64,000 nucleotides of DNA from Pseudochelatococcus lubricantis (GTDB lineage: Bacteria > Pseudomonadota > Alphaproteobacteria > Rhizobiales > Beijerinckiaceae), in the NCBI RefSeq assembly GCF_042432495.1, contig NZ_JBHLXC010000002.1:372001-436000 (forward strand), written 5' to 3'. The position numbers and the translations under genes were made by a program. Of the stretch, positions 1 through 7,909 are shown piece after piece (position 1 is the first letter of the stretch; each line of letters starts with the position of its first letter). The notes beneath the pieces are model-generated. The model was not told the origin of the DNA and did no database searches. It worked only from the letters and a program-made list of their open reading frames with translations.

Positions 1-39
1 GAAATTGATGCGAACGCCATCGGACGAGAACGCCTGCAC
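1..39 (-). CDS. N-terminal start of a gene running off the left edge, possibly an alpha/beta hydrolase
   Basis: A GTG codon at 39-37 is preceded on the minus strand by GGGAGGAAG at normal ribosome-binding distance and opens a frame that reads MQAFSSDGVRINF before leaving the window. The pattern of a short hydrophilic start followed by SDGVRI resembles the N-terminus of alpha/beta-hydrolase-fold proteins, but thirteen residues are far too few to assign a family. The call rests on the ribosome-binding site and this weak resemblance. Confidence 0.3.
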   Translation of the reverse strand, partial: MQAFSSDGVRINF

Positions 40-97
40 GCTGCACTTCCTCCCTGCCGGTAACGGGCTGGTGCGCCGCGCGTGTCGCCCGGAAACA

Positions 98-174
98 TGG
101 TGGGCGGTGAGGGATTCGAACCCCCGACATCCACGGTGTAAACGTGGCGCTCTAACCAGCTGAGCTAACCGCCC
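98..174 (-). tRNA. tRNA-Val (anticodon UAC)
   Basis: The minus strand folds into a complete cloverleaf. The acceptor stem is GGGCGGT paired with ACCGCCC and the CCA tail is encoded. The anticodon stem-loop is CCACG-TTTACAC-CGTGG, giving anticodon TAC for valine GUA codons, and the T-loop reads GGTTCGAATCC. It is 77 nt including CCA. It lies downstream of hupB on the same strand, with no other gene between. Confidence 0.97.
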
Positions 175-410
175 CCGACAACTTCAGGCTTCAAAACACG
201 CCCGCGGGTCGACGAGGCGCAATCTTCTTCCGGCGACACCGGCACGCCCCCATCGTCTAAGGGAACCTGCCGGGTGTTTCAAGATGCAAATCGACTCTTC
301 CCCGGCCCGCCCGAAAGGGCCTGCAGCACCAAGTCTCCGAAGATATCGGGAGCTGATCCACATCCGGGCTTTTCCGTGCACAGGCGCCGTCGCGCGACCC
401 GGGAGAAAGC

Positions 411-689
411 TTACTTGTTGTTGACGGCATCCTTGAGGCCGGCGCCAGCCTTGAACTTCGGCGTGCGGGAAGCAGCGACCTCGATGGTCTCGCCGGTGCG
501 AGGGTTGCGGGCCGTACCGGCCGGACGGTCTGCGACCACAAAGGTGCCGAAACCAATCAGCTTGACTTCGTCACCCTGGGCAAGCGCCGAGGTGATCACC
601 TCGATAGCGGCGTCCAGCGCATCGCCCGCCTGGGCTTTGGTCAGACCGGCCTTGTCGGCGACGGCTGAAACGAGATCACCTTTATTCAT
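411..689 (-). CDS. hupB: DNA-binding protein HU
   Basis: A 92-residue HU-family nucleoid protein that binds and bends DNA as a dimer. It starts MNKGDLVSAVADKAGL, has the HU beta-strand signature GFGTFVV near residue 46, and carries the minor-groove arm motif ARNPRTGE with its intercalating proline around residues 60-67. The length is normal for the family. A strong AGGAGG ribosome-binding site lies just before the ATG. It is the last gene of the tig-clpP-clpX-lon-hupB order and is separated from lon by about 200 bp holding the lon terminator, so it probably has its own promoter; an ATTATA (TATAAT on the minus strand) at 788-793 is a possible -10. Confidence 0.96.
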   Translation of the reverse strand: MNKGDLVSAVADKAGLTKAQAGDALDAAIEVITSALAQGDEVKLIGFGTFVVADRPAGTARNPRTGETIEVAASRTPKFKAGAGLKDAVNNK

Positions 690-826
690 ATGGTCCTCCT
701 GAACTCGTCAACCCGAGTTATGGTTTCGTATCATGCCGGCGTGGGCATCGTGTCCGATCATACGGCAAGTGCCACCGGATGCCGTAAATTATAAGCGAAA
801 GCAATGCCTTCCCAGCATTTTTCGGC

Positions 827-857
827 AAAAAAGCCCCCCGGATCCGCTCCGGGGGGC
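827..857 (-). terminator. Rho-independent terminator of lon
   Basis: A ten-base-pair stem (833-842 with 848-857, GC-rich, loop TCCGC) is followed on the minus strand by a run of six T residues. It lies 35 bp beyond the lon stop codon. Confidence 0.85.
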
Positions 858-891
858 CGTTTTCAACAATTATTCGGCAACATCAGCCGGC

Positions 892-3318
892 TCAGTGCGC
901 CACGGAAACCGCGCTTTCGCCGTCCTCGGCCGGCAGGGGCACCGCCGCGGCCTCTGCCACCGGCTGCACGAGAGCTTCCGGCAGCCGCACCAGCGCGTGC
1001 TGAAGAACCTGGTCCATGCGCGACACGGGCACGATTTCCAGCCCGTTCTTCACGCTGTCCGGCAGCTCCGCCAGGTCCTTGGCGTTCTCTTCCGGAATGA
1101 GGACCTTCTTCAGCCCGCCGCGCAGCGCCGCCAGCAGCTTCTCCTTCAACCCGCCGATCGGCAGGACACGACCGCGCAGCGTCACCTCGCCCGTCATCGC
1201 GATGTCCCTGCGGACGGGAATGCCCGTCACGGTCGAGACAATAGCGGTCGCCATGGCGATGCCGGCCGACGGGCCGTCCTTGGGCGTCGCTCCTTCAGGC
1301 ACGTGCACGTGGATGTCGTGCTTGTCGAAGAACGCCGGTTCGATGCCGAAATCGGGCGCGCGCGAGCGGACATAGGAAGCCGCCGCCGAAATCGATTCCT
1401 TCATCACGTCCCGCAGGTTGCCGGTCACGGTCATCTTGCCCTTGCCCGGCATCCTGATGCCCTCGATGGTCAGCAACTCGCCGCCCACCTCGGTCCACGC
1501 CAGTCCGGTGACCGCACCCACCTGATCCTCGTCCTCGACCTCGCCGAAGCGGAACTTCGGCGCGCCGAGATAGTCGGCGAGGTTGGATGCCGTCACGTGG
1601 ATGCTGTCCGCCTTCTTGAGCACGATTTCCTTCACCGCCTTGCGGATGAGGTTGGAAATCTCGCGCTCAAGGTTACGCACACCCGCTTCCCGGGTGTAGC
1701 GGCGGATCAGCAGCAGCAGGCCCGCGTCGTCGATCGACCACTCGCCGTCCTTCAGACCGTGCTTCTTCACCGCCTCGGGGATGAGGTGCCGGCGGCTGAT
1801 TTCCAGCTTCTCCTCTTCCGTATAGCCGGCGATGCGGATCACCTCCATACGGTCGAGCAGCGGCCCCGGAATGTTCAGCGTGTTGGCCGTGGTCACGAAC
1901 ATCACGTTCGACAGGTCGTAATCGACTTCGAGGTAGTGATCGTTGAAGGCGCCGTTCTGTTCAGGGTCCAGCACCTCCAGCAACGCCGCCGAGGGATCGC
2001 CGCGGAAGTCCATGCCCATCTTGTCGATCTCGTCGAGCAGGATGAGCGGGTTCGACGTCTTGGCCTTGCGCATCGACTGGATGATCTTGCCGGGCATCGA
2101 GCCGATGTAGGTCCGCCGGTGTCCGCGAATCTCCGCCTCGTCACGCACGCCGCCGAGCGACAGCCGCACGAACTCACGTCCCGTCGCCTTGGCGAGCGAC
2201 TTGCCGAGCGACGTCTTGCCGACGCCGGGAGGCCCGACGAGGCACAGGATGGGGCCGGTCAGCCTGTTGGCGCGCTGCTGCACCGCGAGATATTCGAGGA
2301 TACGTTCCTTGACCTTGTCGAGGCCGTAGTGATCCGTGTCCAGCACGTTCTGCGCCAGCACCAGATCCTTCTTGACCTTCGACCGCTTCGACCACGGGAT
2401 GCCGAGGATCCAGTCGAGGTAATTGCGCACCACCGTCGCTTCCGCGGACATCGGCGACATCTGGCGCAGCTTCTTCAGCTCGCCGAGCGCCTTCTCGCGC
2501 GCTTCCTTGGTGAGGCGCGTCTTCTCGATCCGCTCCTCGATCTCGGTCAGTTCGTCGCGGCCGTCCTCGTCGCCCAGCTCCTTCTGGATCGCCTTCATCT
2601 GCTCGTTGAGGTAGTACTCGCGCTGGGTCTTCTCCATCTGGCGCTTGACGCGCGTGCGGATGCGCTTTTCCACCTGCAGGACGGAGATCTCGCTTTCCAT
2701 CAGCCCAAGCGCCTTCTCCAGCCGCTCGGAAACGGACGAGGCCTCCAGGATGGCCTGCTTGTCGGCGATCTTGACCGCGAGATGCGAGGCCACCGTGTCG
2801 GCGAGCTTCGATGGCTCATCGATCTGCGTGACAGCGGAAACCACCTCGGGAGAAATCTTCTTGTTCAGCTTGACGTAATTTTCGAACTCGGCGACCACCG
2901 AGCGCGCAAGCGCCTCGACCTCGACATCGGCGCCCGTCGACTCGGGCAGGGCCTCGGCCTCGGCCTCGTAAAACCCCTCGCTGCGGGTATAGGTCCGCAC
3001 GCGGGCACGTGTCGTCCCTTCCACCAGCACCTTCACGGTGCCGTCGGGCAGCTTCAGGAGTTGCAGCACGTTGGCAAGCGTGCCGACCTCGTAGATCGCA
3101 TCGGTCGCCGGATCGTCGTCAGACGCATTGATTTGCGTGGCCAGCAGGATGTGCCGGTCGCTCTTGACGACCTCCTCCAGCGCGCGAATGGATTTGTCGC
3201 GCCCTACAAAAAGCGGCACGACCATGTGCGGGAAAACAACAATGTCACGGAGCGGAAGAACAGGGTAGATCCCGACCGTTCCTGCGGCCACCGCCTGTCG
3301 GGGCTTCGTTGTCGTCAT
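892..3318 (-). CDS. lon: Lon protease, ATP-dependent
   Basis: An 808-residue LonA protease that unfolds and degrades misfolded and regulatory proteins in the cytoplasm. The order is an N-terminal substrate-binding LON domain (about residues 20-210), a coiled-coil helical region, an AAA+ module with Walker A GPPGVGKT near residue 362 and Walker B ILLDEIDK, then the serine/lysine peptidase domain. The catalytic serine lies in PKDGPSAG (near 685) and the catalytic lysine in the LRGRVLPIGGLKEK segment (near 725). Length and motifs are complete. The ATG has GAAAGGA upstream. Neighbours are clpX and hupB, a conserved alphaproteobacterial order; a candidate heat-shock promoter sits about 145 bp upstream. 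Confidence 0.98.
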   Translation of the reverse strand: MTTTKPRQAVAAGTVGIYPVLPLRDIVVFPHMVVPLFVGRDKSIRALEEVVKSDRHILLATQINASDDDPATDAIYEVGTLANVLQLLKLPDGTVKVLVEGTTRARVRTYTRSEGFYEAEAEALPESTGADVEVEALARSVVAEFENYVKLNKKISPEVVSAVTQIDEPSKLADTVASHLAVKIADKQAILEASSVSERLEKALGLMESEISVLQVEKRIRTRVKRQMEKTQREYYLNEQMKAIQKELGDEDGRDELTEIEERIEKTRLTKEAREKALGELKKLRQMSPMSAEATVVRNYLDWILGIPWSKRSKVKKDLVLAQNVLDTDHYGLDKVKERILEYLAVQQRANRLTGPILCLVGPPGVGKTSLGKSLAKATGREFVRLSLGGVRDEAEIRGHRRTYIGSMPGKIIQSMRKAKTSNPLILLDEIDKMGMDFRGDPSAALLEVLDPEQNGAFNDHYLEVDYDLSNVMFVTTANTLNIPGPLLDRMEVIRIAGYTEEEKLEISRRHLIPEAVKKHGLKDGEWSIDDAGLLLLIRRYTREAGVRNLEREISNLIRKAVKEIVLKKADSIHVTASNLADYLGAPKFRFGEVEDEDQVGAVTGLAWTEVGGELLTIEGIRMPGKGKMTVTGNLRDVMKESISAAASYVRSRAPDFGIEPAFFDKHDIHVHVPEGATPKDGPSAGIAMATAIVSTVTGIPVRRDIAMTGEVTLRGRVLPIGGLKEKLLAALRGGLKKVLIPEENAKDLAELPDSVKNGLEIVPVSRMDQVLQHALVRLPEALVQPVAEAAAVPLPAEDGESAVSVAH

Positions 3319-3464
3319 GGCCCGTATCCTTTCGTTTGCGCCCGCGCCCCCCTCTTTGGCAGGTTCACGGACGGTTGCCGGAAGCGCTCATCGCGCGGGC
3401 GACTGCCTCCGGTGCGCTGCCTCCATCACCCTCCTGGCATGATGGTCCAGCAGCGACTTCCCTA

Positions 3465-3493
3465 AGTTGGAGAGAGTTGCGCCGGCTTTCAAG
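3465..3493 (-). promoter_or_regulatory. Candidate sigma-32 type promoter for lon
   Basis: On the minus strand CTTGAAA (3493-3487), an exact match to the classical heat-shock -35, is followed after 14 bp by CTCCAACT (3472-3465), which matches CCCCATNT at five of seven defined positions. The fit to the alphaproteobacterial form of the -10 is weaker. lon is a standard heat-shock regulon member. Confidence 0.4.
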
Positions 3494-3555
3494 TTCGTCG
3501 GCGGCAAGAAGTGTGCACAAACACGCCAAACCCTCACCCAACGCGCGAGCGCGGT

Positions 3556-3590
3556 AAAAGCAAGGGCGCCGTCCCGGAGAACAGCGCCCT
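3556..3590 (-). terminator. Probable terminator of clpX
   Basis: The minus strand shows a seven-pair stem (AGGGCGC at 3563-3569 with GCGCCCT at 3584-3590) followed by TTGCTTTTA, 48 bp past the clpX stop. The T tract is interrupted, so strength is uncertain. Confidence 0.6.
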
Positions 3591-3637
3591 CATATCTCAT
3601 CGTTCTGCTTCCCGGCGCCTGCCGGGACAGCCTTCCG

Positions 3638-4906
3638 TCACGCGCTGACGGATGCGTTCGCATCCGATCGGTCGGCATAGATGTACAGCGGATTCGCCTT
3701 GCCCTCGACCACCTCGGGGCCGACGACGATCTGCTCCACGCCCTCCAGGCCCGGCAGGTCGTACATCGTGTCGAGCAGGATGCCCTCCATGATGGAGCGC
3801 AAGCCACGCGCGCCGGTCTTGCGCTCGATCGCCTTGCGGGCGATCAGCGACAGCGCCTCGTCGTTGAACGTCAGTTCGACGTCCTCCATGTCGAACAGCC
3901 GCTGGTACTGCTTGACGAGCGCGTTCTTCGGCTCCTGAAGGATGCGCTTCAGCGCCACCTCGTCGAGGTCCTCCAGCGTGGCGATCACCGGCAGGCGGCC
4001 GACGAATTCCGGAATGAGGCCGAACTTGAGCAGGTCCTCCGGCTCCACCTCGCGGAACACCTCGCCGGTGCGCCGGTCGTCGGGCGCCTGCACGTTGGCG
4101 CCAAAGCCGATCGACGTGCCCTTGCCGCGTCCCATGATGATGCGTTCGAGCCCCGCGAAGGCACCGCCGCAGATGAACAGGATGTTGGTGGTGTCCACCT
4201 GCAGGAATTCCTGCTGCGGATGCTTGCGCCCGCCTTGCGGCGGCACACTGGCGACCGTGCCTTCCATGATCTTCAGCAGCGCCTGCTGCACGCCTTCGCC
4301 CGAGACGTCGCGCGTGATCGACGGATTATCCGACTTGCGGGAAATCTTGTCGATCTCGTCGATGTAGACTATGCCCCGCTGGGCGCGCTCGACATTGTAG
4401 TCGGATGCCTGCAGCAGCTTCAGGATGATGTTCTCGACATCCTCGCCCACATAGCCCGCCTCGGTCAGCGTGGTGGCGTCGGCCATGGTGAAGGGAACGT
4501 CGAGGATGCGCGCCAGCGTCTGCGCCAGCAGCGTCTTGCCCGAGCCCGTGGGGCCCACGAGCAGGATGTTCGACTTCGCCAGTTCGACGTCGTTGTGCTT
4601 CGTCGCGTGCGACAGGCGCTTGTAGTGGTTGTGAACCGCCACCGACAGCACCTTCTTGGCGTGCGACTGGCCGATGACGTAGTCATCGAGCACCTTGCTG
4701 ATTTCCTTGGGCGTCGGAACGCCCTCGCGCGACTTCACCAGCGAGGATTTGGATTCCTCGCGGATGATGTCCATGCACAGCTCCACGCACTCATCGCATA
4801 TGAACACCGTCGGCCCGGCGATGAGTTTACGGACCTCATGCTGGCTCTTGCCACAGAATGAGCAGTAGAGCGTGCTCTTCGAGTCACTGCCGCCTGTCTT
4901 GCTCAT
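3638..4906 (-). CDS. clpX: ATP-dependent Clp protease ATP-binding subunit ClpX
   Basis: A 422-residue AAA+ unfoldase that delivers substrates to ClpP. The N-terminal zinc-binding domain has four cysteines (YCSFCGKS and FICDECVELC). Then follow Walker A GPTGSGKT, pore loop GYVGEDV, Walker B YIDEIDK and the sensor-2 region GARGLRSIMEG. The frame is open to an ATG at 4939, but the family start MSKTGGSDS fits 4906, which has GTGGAGA upstream. clpP lies upstream but 395 bp away, so clpX probably has its own promoter. In alphaproteobacteria ClpXP degrades cell-cycle regulators such as CtrA; that role is inferred, not seen here. Confidence 0.98.
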   Translation of the reverse strand: MSKTGGSDSKSTLYCSFCGKSQHEVRKLIAGPTVFICDECVELCMDIIREESKSSLVKSREGVPTPKEISKVLDDYVIGQSHAKKVLSVAVHNHYKRLSHATKHNDVELAKSNILLVGPTGSGKTLLAQTLARILDVPFTMADATTLTEAGYVGEDVENIILKLLQASDYNVERAQRGIVYIDEIDKISRKSDNPSITRDVSGEGVQQALLKIMEGTVASVPPQGGRKHPQQEFLQVDTTNILFICGGAFAGLERIIMGRGKGTSIGFGANVQAPDDRRTGEVFREVEPEDLLKFGLIPEFVGRLPVIATLEDLDEVALKRILQEPKNALVKQYQRLFDMEDVELTFNDEALSLIARKAIERKTGARGLRSIMEGILLDTMYDLPGLEGVEQIVVGPEVVEGKANPLYIYADRSDANASVSA

Positions 4907-4962
4907 GGTCCGTCTCCACTCGGTCACTGCTCGCGTCAAAATCGACGGAGCGTCATCATGTG

Positions 4963-4994
4963 TTCATATAGGCCAGGGACAAAGAAAAAGTAAG
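4963..4994 (-). promoter_or_regulatory. Candidate heat-shock promoter for clpX
   Basis: The minus strand reads CTTA (4994-4991), 18 bp, then CCTATATGAA (4972-4963). The -10 matches six of seven defined positions of the alphaproteobacterial sigma-32 form CYTATNTNNG; the -35 matches three of four of CTTG. It lies about 57 bp upstream of the clpX start. Confidence 0.4.
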
Positions 4995-5301
4995 CGGTGT
5001 GACCGCAGCGTTCTGCCATTGCCCGACCCTGTCCCGCGAAGGTGGCCCGGAGGCCACCCCCTCCCGCGTTGCCACCGGCTGGCGACACCGCAGAATTTCC
5101 ATGCAATCACGGTGCCCTGTCGCAATCAATAGCCGCGGCACCATCTCGCATGACCCGGCCGGGCGATCCACAGACGACGCCGCGGGCGCCCTCGGCCTTC
5201 TCAACAATCCACACCATGCGCCGCGTTGTCAATCCATTGATATCGCAGGATCTTTTCCGCAGCGCCGCGTGCGCCCCACCCAGCAGGCGAGGCAACGCGC
5301 G

Positions 5302-5925
5302 TCAGCCTTCGATTTCCGCGCGCTTCGTATGGACCTGATCGATCAGGCCAAATTCCTTCGCGGCATCGGCCGTCATGAAGTTATCACGCTCAAGCGCCGC
5401 TTCAATCTCGGCGATGTCACGGCCGGTATGCTTCACGTAAATCTCATTCAGCCGCCGCTTCAGCGCCTCGATCTCGCGGGCGTGAATCAGGATGTCGGTC
5501 GCCTGCCCCTGGAAGCCGCCGGAGGGCTGGTGCACCATGATTCGCGCGTTGGGCAGCGCGAATCGCTGCCCCGCCTCGCCCGCCGCCAGCAGCAGCGAGC
5601 CCATGGAGGCCGCCTGCCCGAGGCAGAGCGTGGTCACCGGGCTGCGGATGAACTGCATCGTGTCGTAGATGGACAGGCCGGAAGTCACCACGCCGCCGGG
5701 CGAGTTGATGTAGAAGTTGATTTCCTTCTTCGGATTGTCCGCTTCCAGAAACAGCAACTGCGCCACCACGAGCGAGGCCGAATAATCTTCCACCGGTCCG
5801 GTCAGGAAGATGATCCGCTCGCGCAGCAGCCGCGAATAGATGTCGAATGCGCGCTCGCCGCGATTGGACTGCTCCACCACCATCGGCACGAGCGTGCTGT
5901 TGTAAACCTCGAACGGATCTCTCAT
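5302..5925 (-). CDS. clpP: ATP-dependent Clp protease proteolytic subunit ClpP
   Basis: A 207-residue serine peptidase forming the barrel-shaped proteolytic core used with ClpX. The catalytic serine is in GQAASMGS and the histidine in MVHQPSGG, followed by the aspartate-containing C-terminal part (ERDNFMTADAA). The N-terminus MRDPFEVYN and the oxyanion region YINSPGGVV are typical. The gene is full length. It lies between tig and clpX on the same strand, the usual trigger-factor/ClpXP arrangement, with 260 bp to tig, where a heat-shock-like promoter can be seen. Confidence 0.98.
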   Translation of the reverse strand: MRDPFEVYNSTLVPMVVEQSNRGERAFDIYSRLLRERIIFLTGPVEDYSASLVVAQLLFLEADNPKKEINFYINSPGGVVTSGLSIYDTMQFIRSPVTTLCLGQAASMGSLLLAAGEAGQRFALPNARIMVHQPSGGFQGQATDILIHAREIEALKRRLNEIYVKHTGRDIAEIEAALERDNFMTADAAKEFGLIDQVHTKRAEIEG

Positions 5926-5994
5926 CGCTGATCAAGCCTTGATTGGATGCCGCCGCGACGCTGCGCGGCACTGTGTGACGGGCACGGCACGCAC

Positions 5995-6021
5995 CTATGG
6001 CGCGGAACACGAATATTCAAG
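5995..6021 (-). promoter_or_regulatory. Candidate heat-shock promoter for clpP
   Basis: The minus strand reads CTTGAAT (6021-6015), 12 bp, then CGCCATAG (6002-5995), matching CCCCATNT at five of seven defined positions. The predicted start of transcription is about 60 bp before the clpP ATG. Confidence 0.45.
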
Positions 6022-6185
6022 ACCTCCCGCGCCATCATCACCTTCCCGCCCCCGTGCCGGCGGCGCCAGACGCCACGCGGATAAAACGACAGAAGCGCGA
6101 TTCGCCGCCCCCGGCAGCGAGTCGCGCTCCTTCATAGCATTATGGAGGGCTGCAACGACAGACGCAGCGCCATCCATCCGTGCGA

Positions 6186-7583
6186 TCACGCCCCGGCATC
6201 GTCTCCGGCCGCCTTTGCCGCGTCCGGCGCGGGAGCGGCTTCCTCGCCGTCCTCATCCGCGAAAAGCTCCTCGCGGGTCACCGTCCTGTCCGTCACCGTC
6301 GCCTGCGCGAGCAGGTGGTCGACGACCTTCTCCTCGAAGATCGGCGCACGGATTTCCGCCAGCGCCTGCGGATTCTTGTTGTAGTAGTCCCACACGGCCT
6401 TTTCCTGGCCCGGGAATTGCCGCGCGCGTTCCACCACGCCGCGCGTGACCTCGTCGTCGGAGACGCTCACGCTGGCCCGGTCACCGACCTCGGCAAGCAC
6501 GAGGCCCAGACGCACGCGGCGTTCGGCGATCTTGCGGTAGTCCGCCTTCGACGCCTCTTCCGTCGTGCCTTCGTCCTCGAAGGTGCGGCCGGCCTGCTTC
6601 AGGTCAGAGACGACCTGCTGCCAGACGCCCGCGAATTCCTGGTCCACGAGGCTGGGCGGCAGTTCGAAGTCGTACTGCGCGTCGAGCGCGTCGAGCAGTT
6701 CCTTCTTCACCTTGCGGCGCGTCTGCGTCTGGAAGTCGCGTTCGATCGTGCCGCGAATCACGTTGCGCAGGGCTTCCAGCGAATCGAAGCCGATGCCTTT
6801 GGCGAATTCATCGTCCAGCGCGGTCTCGCCCGGCGCCTCGACAGCCTTCACCGTCACGGCGAAGCTGGCTTCCTTGCCCGCGAGGTGCTCGGCCTGATAA
6901 TTCTCGGGGAACGTCGTCACGATCGTGCGTTCCTCGTCCTTGGACGCGCCGATCAGCTGCTCCTCGAAGCCGGGGATGAAGCTGTTCGAGCCGATCTCGA
7001 CGCGGATGTCCTGGCTGGAGCCGCCCTCGAAGGGGGTGCCGTCAATGGAGCCGACGAAGTCGATCAGCACACGATCGCCGGCCTCTGCCGCGCCGTCCTT
7101 CTCGCTGAAGGGGCGGCTTTCCCTGGCGATGCGGGCGATGGCCTCGTCCACCTCAGACTCCGGCACTTCCGCGACCTCGCGCTCCAGCGCCAGCCCTTCG
7201 AGCGACTTCAGCTCGAACGTGGGCAGCAGCTCGACGGCGACGCTGAAGGCCAGATCGCCCTTGGCGGCAATGACGGCGTCGATCTCTTCCTTGTCTTCCG
7301 GCAGCGTCACCTTCGGCTCGCCTGCCAGACGCAGCGCGTTGTCCTCGACGATCTGGCGGTTGGCGTCGTTGATGGCGCCCTGCACCACTTCCGCCATGAG
7401 CGACTGACCATAGAGGCGGCGCAGATGCGCCACCGGCACCTTGCCGGGGCGGAAGCCATTGATGCGCACGCGGTCCTTCAGGCCCGCGAGTTCACTCGAC
7501 AGCTTGCTTTCCAGCTCGGTGGCGGGCACCACCACCTTGAACTCGCGTTTCAAACCCTCTGAAAGAGTCTCGGTCGCCTGCAT
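6186..7583 (-). CDS. tig: Trigger factor, ribosome-associated chaperone
   Basis: A 465-residue trigger factor that binds nascent chains at the ribosomal exit tunnel. The N-terminal ribosome-binding domain contains the signature region FRPGKVPVAHLRRLYG (about residues 45-60), followed by an FKBP-type peptidyl-prolyl isomerase domain (about 160-245, with GSIDGTPFEGG) and a long helical C-terminal substrate cradle ending in an acidic/alanine-rich tail. The frame extends five codons upstream, but MQATETLSEG is the family start, at 7583. It follows tRNA-Leu by 49 bp and precedes clpP. Confidence 0.97.
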   Translation of the reverse strand: MQATETLSEGLKREFKVVVPATELESKLSSELAGLKDRVRINGFRPGKVPVAHLRRLYGQSLMAEVVQGAINDANRQIVEDNALRLAGEPKVTLPEDKEEIDAVIAAKGDLAFSVAVELLPTFELKSLEGLALEREVAEVPESEVDEAIARIARESRPFSEKDGAAEAGDRVLIDFVGSIDGTPFEGGSSQDIRVEIGSNSFIPGFEEQLIGASKDEERTIVTTFPENYQAEHLAGKEASFAVTVKAVEAPGETALDDEFAKGIGFDSLEALRNVIRGTIERDFQTQTRRKVKKELLDALDAQYDFELPPSLVDQEFAGVWQQVVSDLKQAGRTFEDEGTTEEASKADYRKIAERRVRLGLVLAEVGDRASVSVSDDEVTRGVVERARQFPGQEKAVWDYYNKNPQALAEIRAPIFEEKVVDHLLAQATVTDRTVTREELFADEDGEEAAPAPDAAKAAGDDAGA

Positions 7584-7632
7584 GGTACAGTTTCTCAATC
7601 CAGTTCGCGTTCAGAATTAGACAGCGGAGCTA

Positions 7633-7717
7633 TGGTGCGGGCGGAGGGCCTCGAACCCCCACGACTTGCGTCACAGGAACCTAAATCCTGCGCGTCTACC
7701 AATTCCGCCACGCCCGC
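7633..7717 (-). tRNA. tRNA-Leu (anticodon UAG)
   Basis: An 85-nt class II tRNA including encoded CCA. The acceptor stem GCGGGCG pairs with CGCCCGC. The anticodon stem-loop CAGGA-TTTAGGT-TCCTG has anticodon TAG, for CUA/CUG leucine codons. The long variable arm is TGACGCAAGTCG and the T-arm is GGGGGTTCGAGGCCC. It lies directly upstream of tig on the same strand. Confidence 0.97.
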
Positions 7718-7763
7718 ATCACGGACCCGCTGCCGCAGCGAGCCCTTCCCCGGGTCGCGGCTC

Positions 7764-7792
7764 TATATCATGGCCGCCGGCTATTGCAGCAA
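7764..7792 (-). promoter_or_regulatory. Possible promoter for tRNA-Leu
   Basis: TTGCTG (7792-7787) and GATATA (7769-7764) lie 17 bp apart on the minus strand, 47 bp upstream of the mature tRNA 5' end. The -10 hexamer is a poor match. Confidence 0.35.
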
Positions 7793-7909
7793 AAAAATGA
7801 CAGGCACGCTAGTTCTTTACGCCTCGCCTTGCGCGCCGGGCGCGGATAAAACAGCGCGACGGCGCGCTGCCGGCCAATGACGCAGAGGACCGACAGGAAC
7901 CCGGAATCG

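Noticed and set aside
733..3465. A 910-codon open frame on the plus strand opposite lon, and similar long antisense frames elsewhere
   Set aside because: In this GC-rich genome antisense frames of real genes stay open by codon bias; the protein is Arg/His/Leu-rich with no domain, while lon on the other strand is unmistakable.
5995..6189. 64-codon frame between tig and clpP
   Set aside because: It overlaps the tig stop as GTGA but contains the candidate clpP promoter and shows no conserved pattern.
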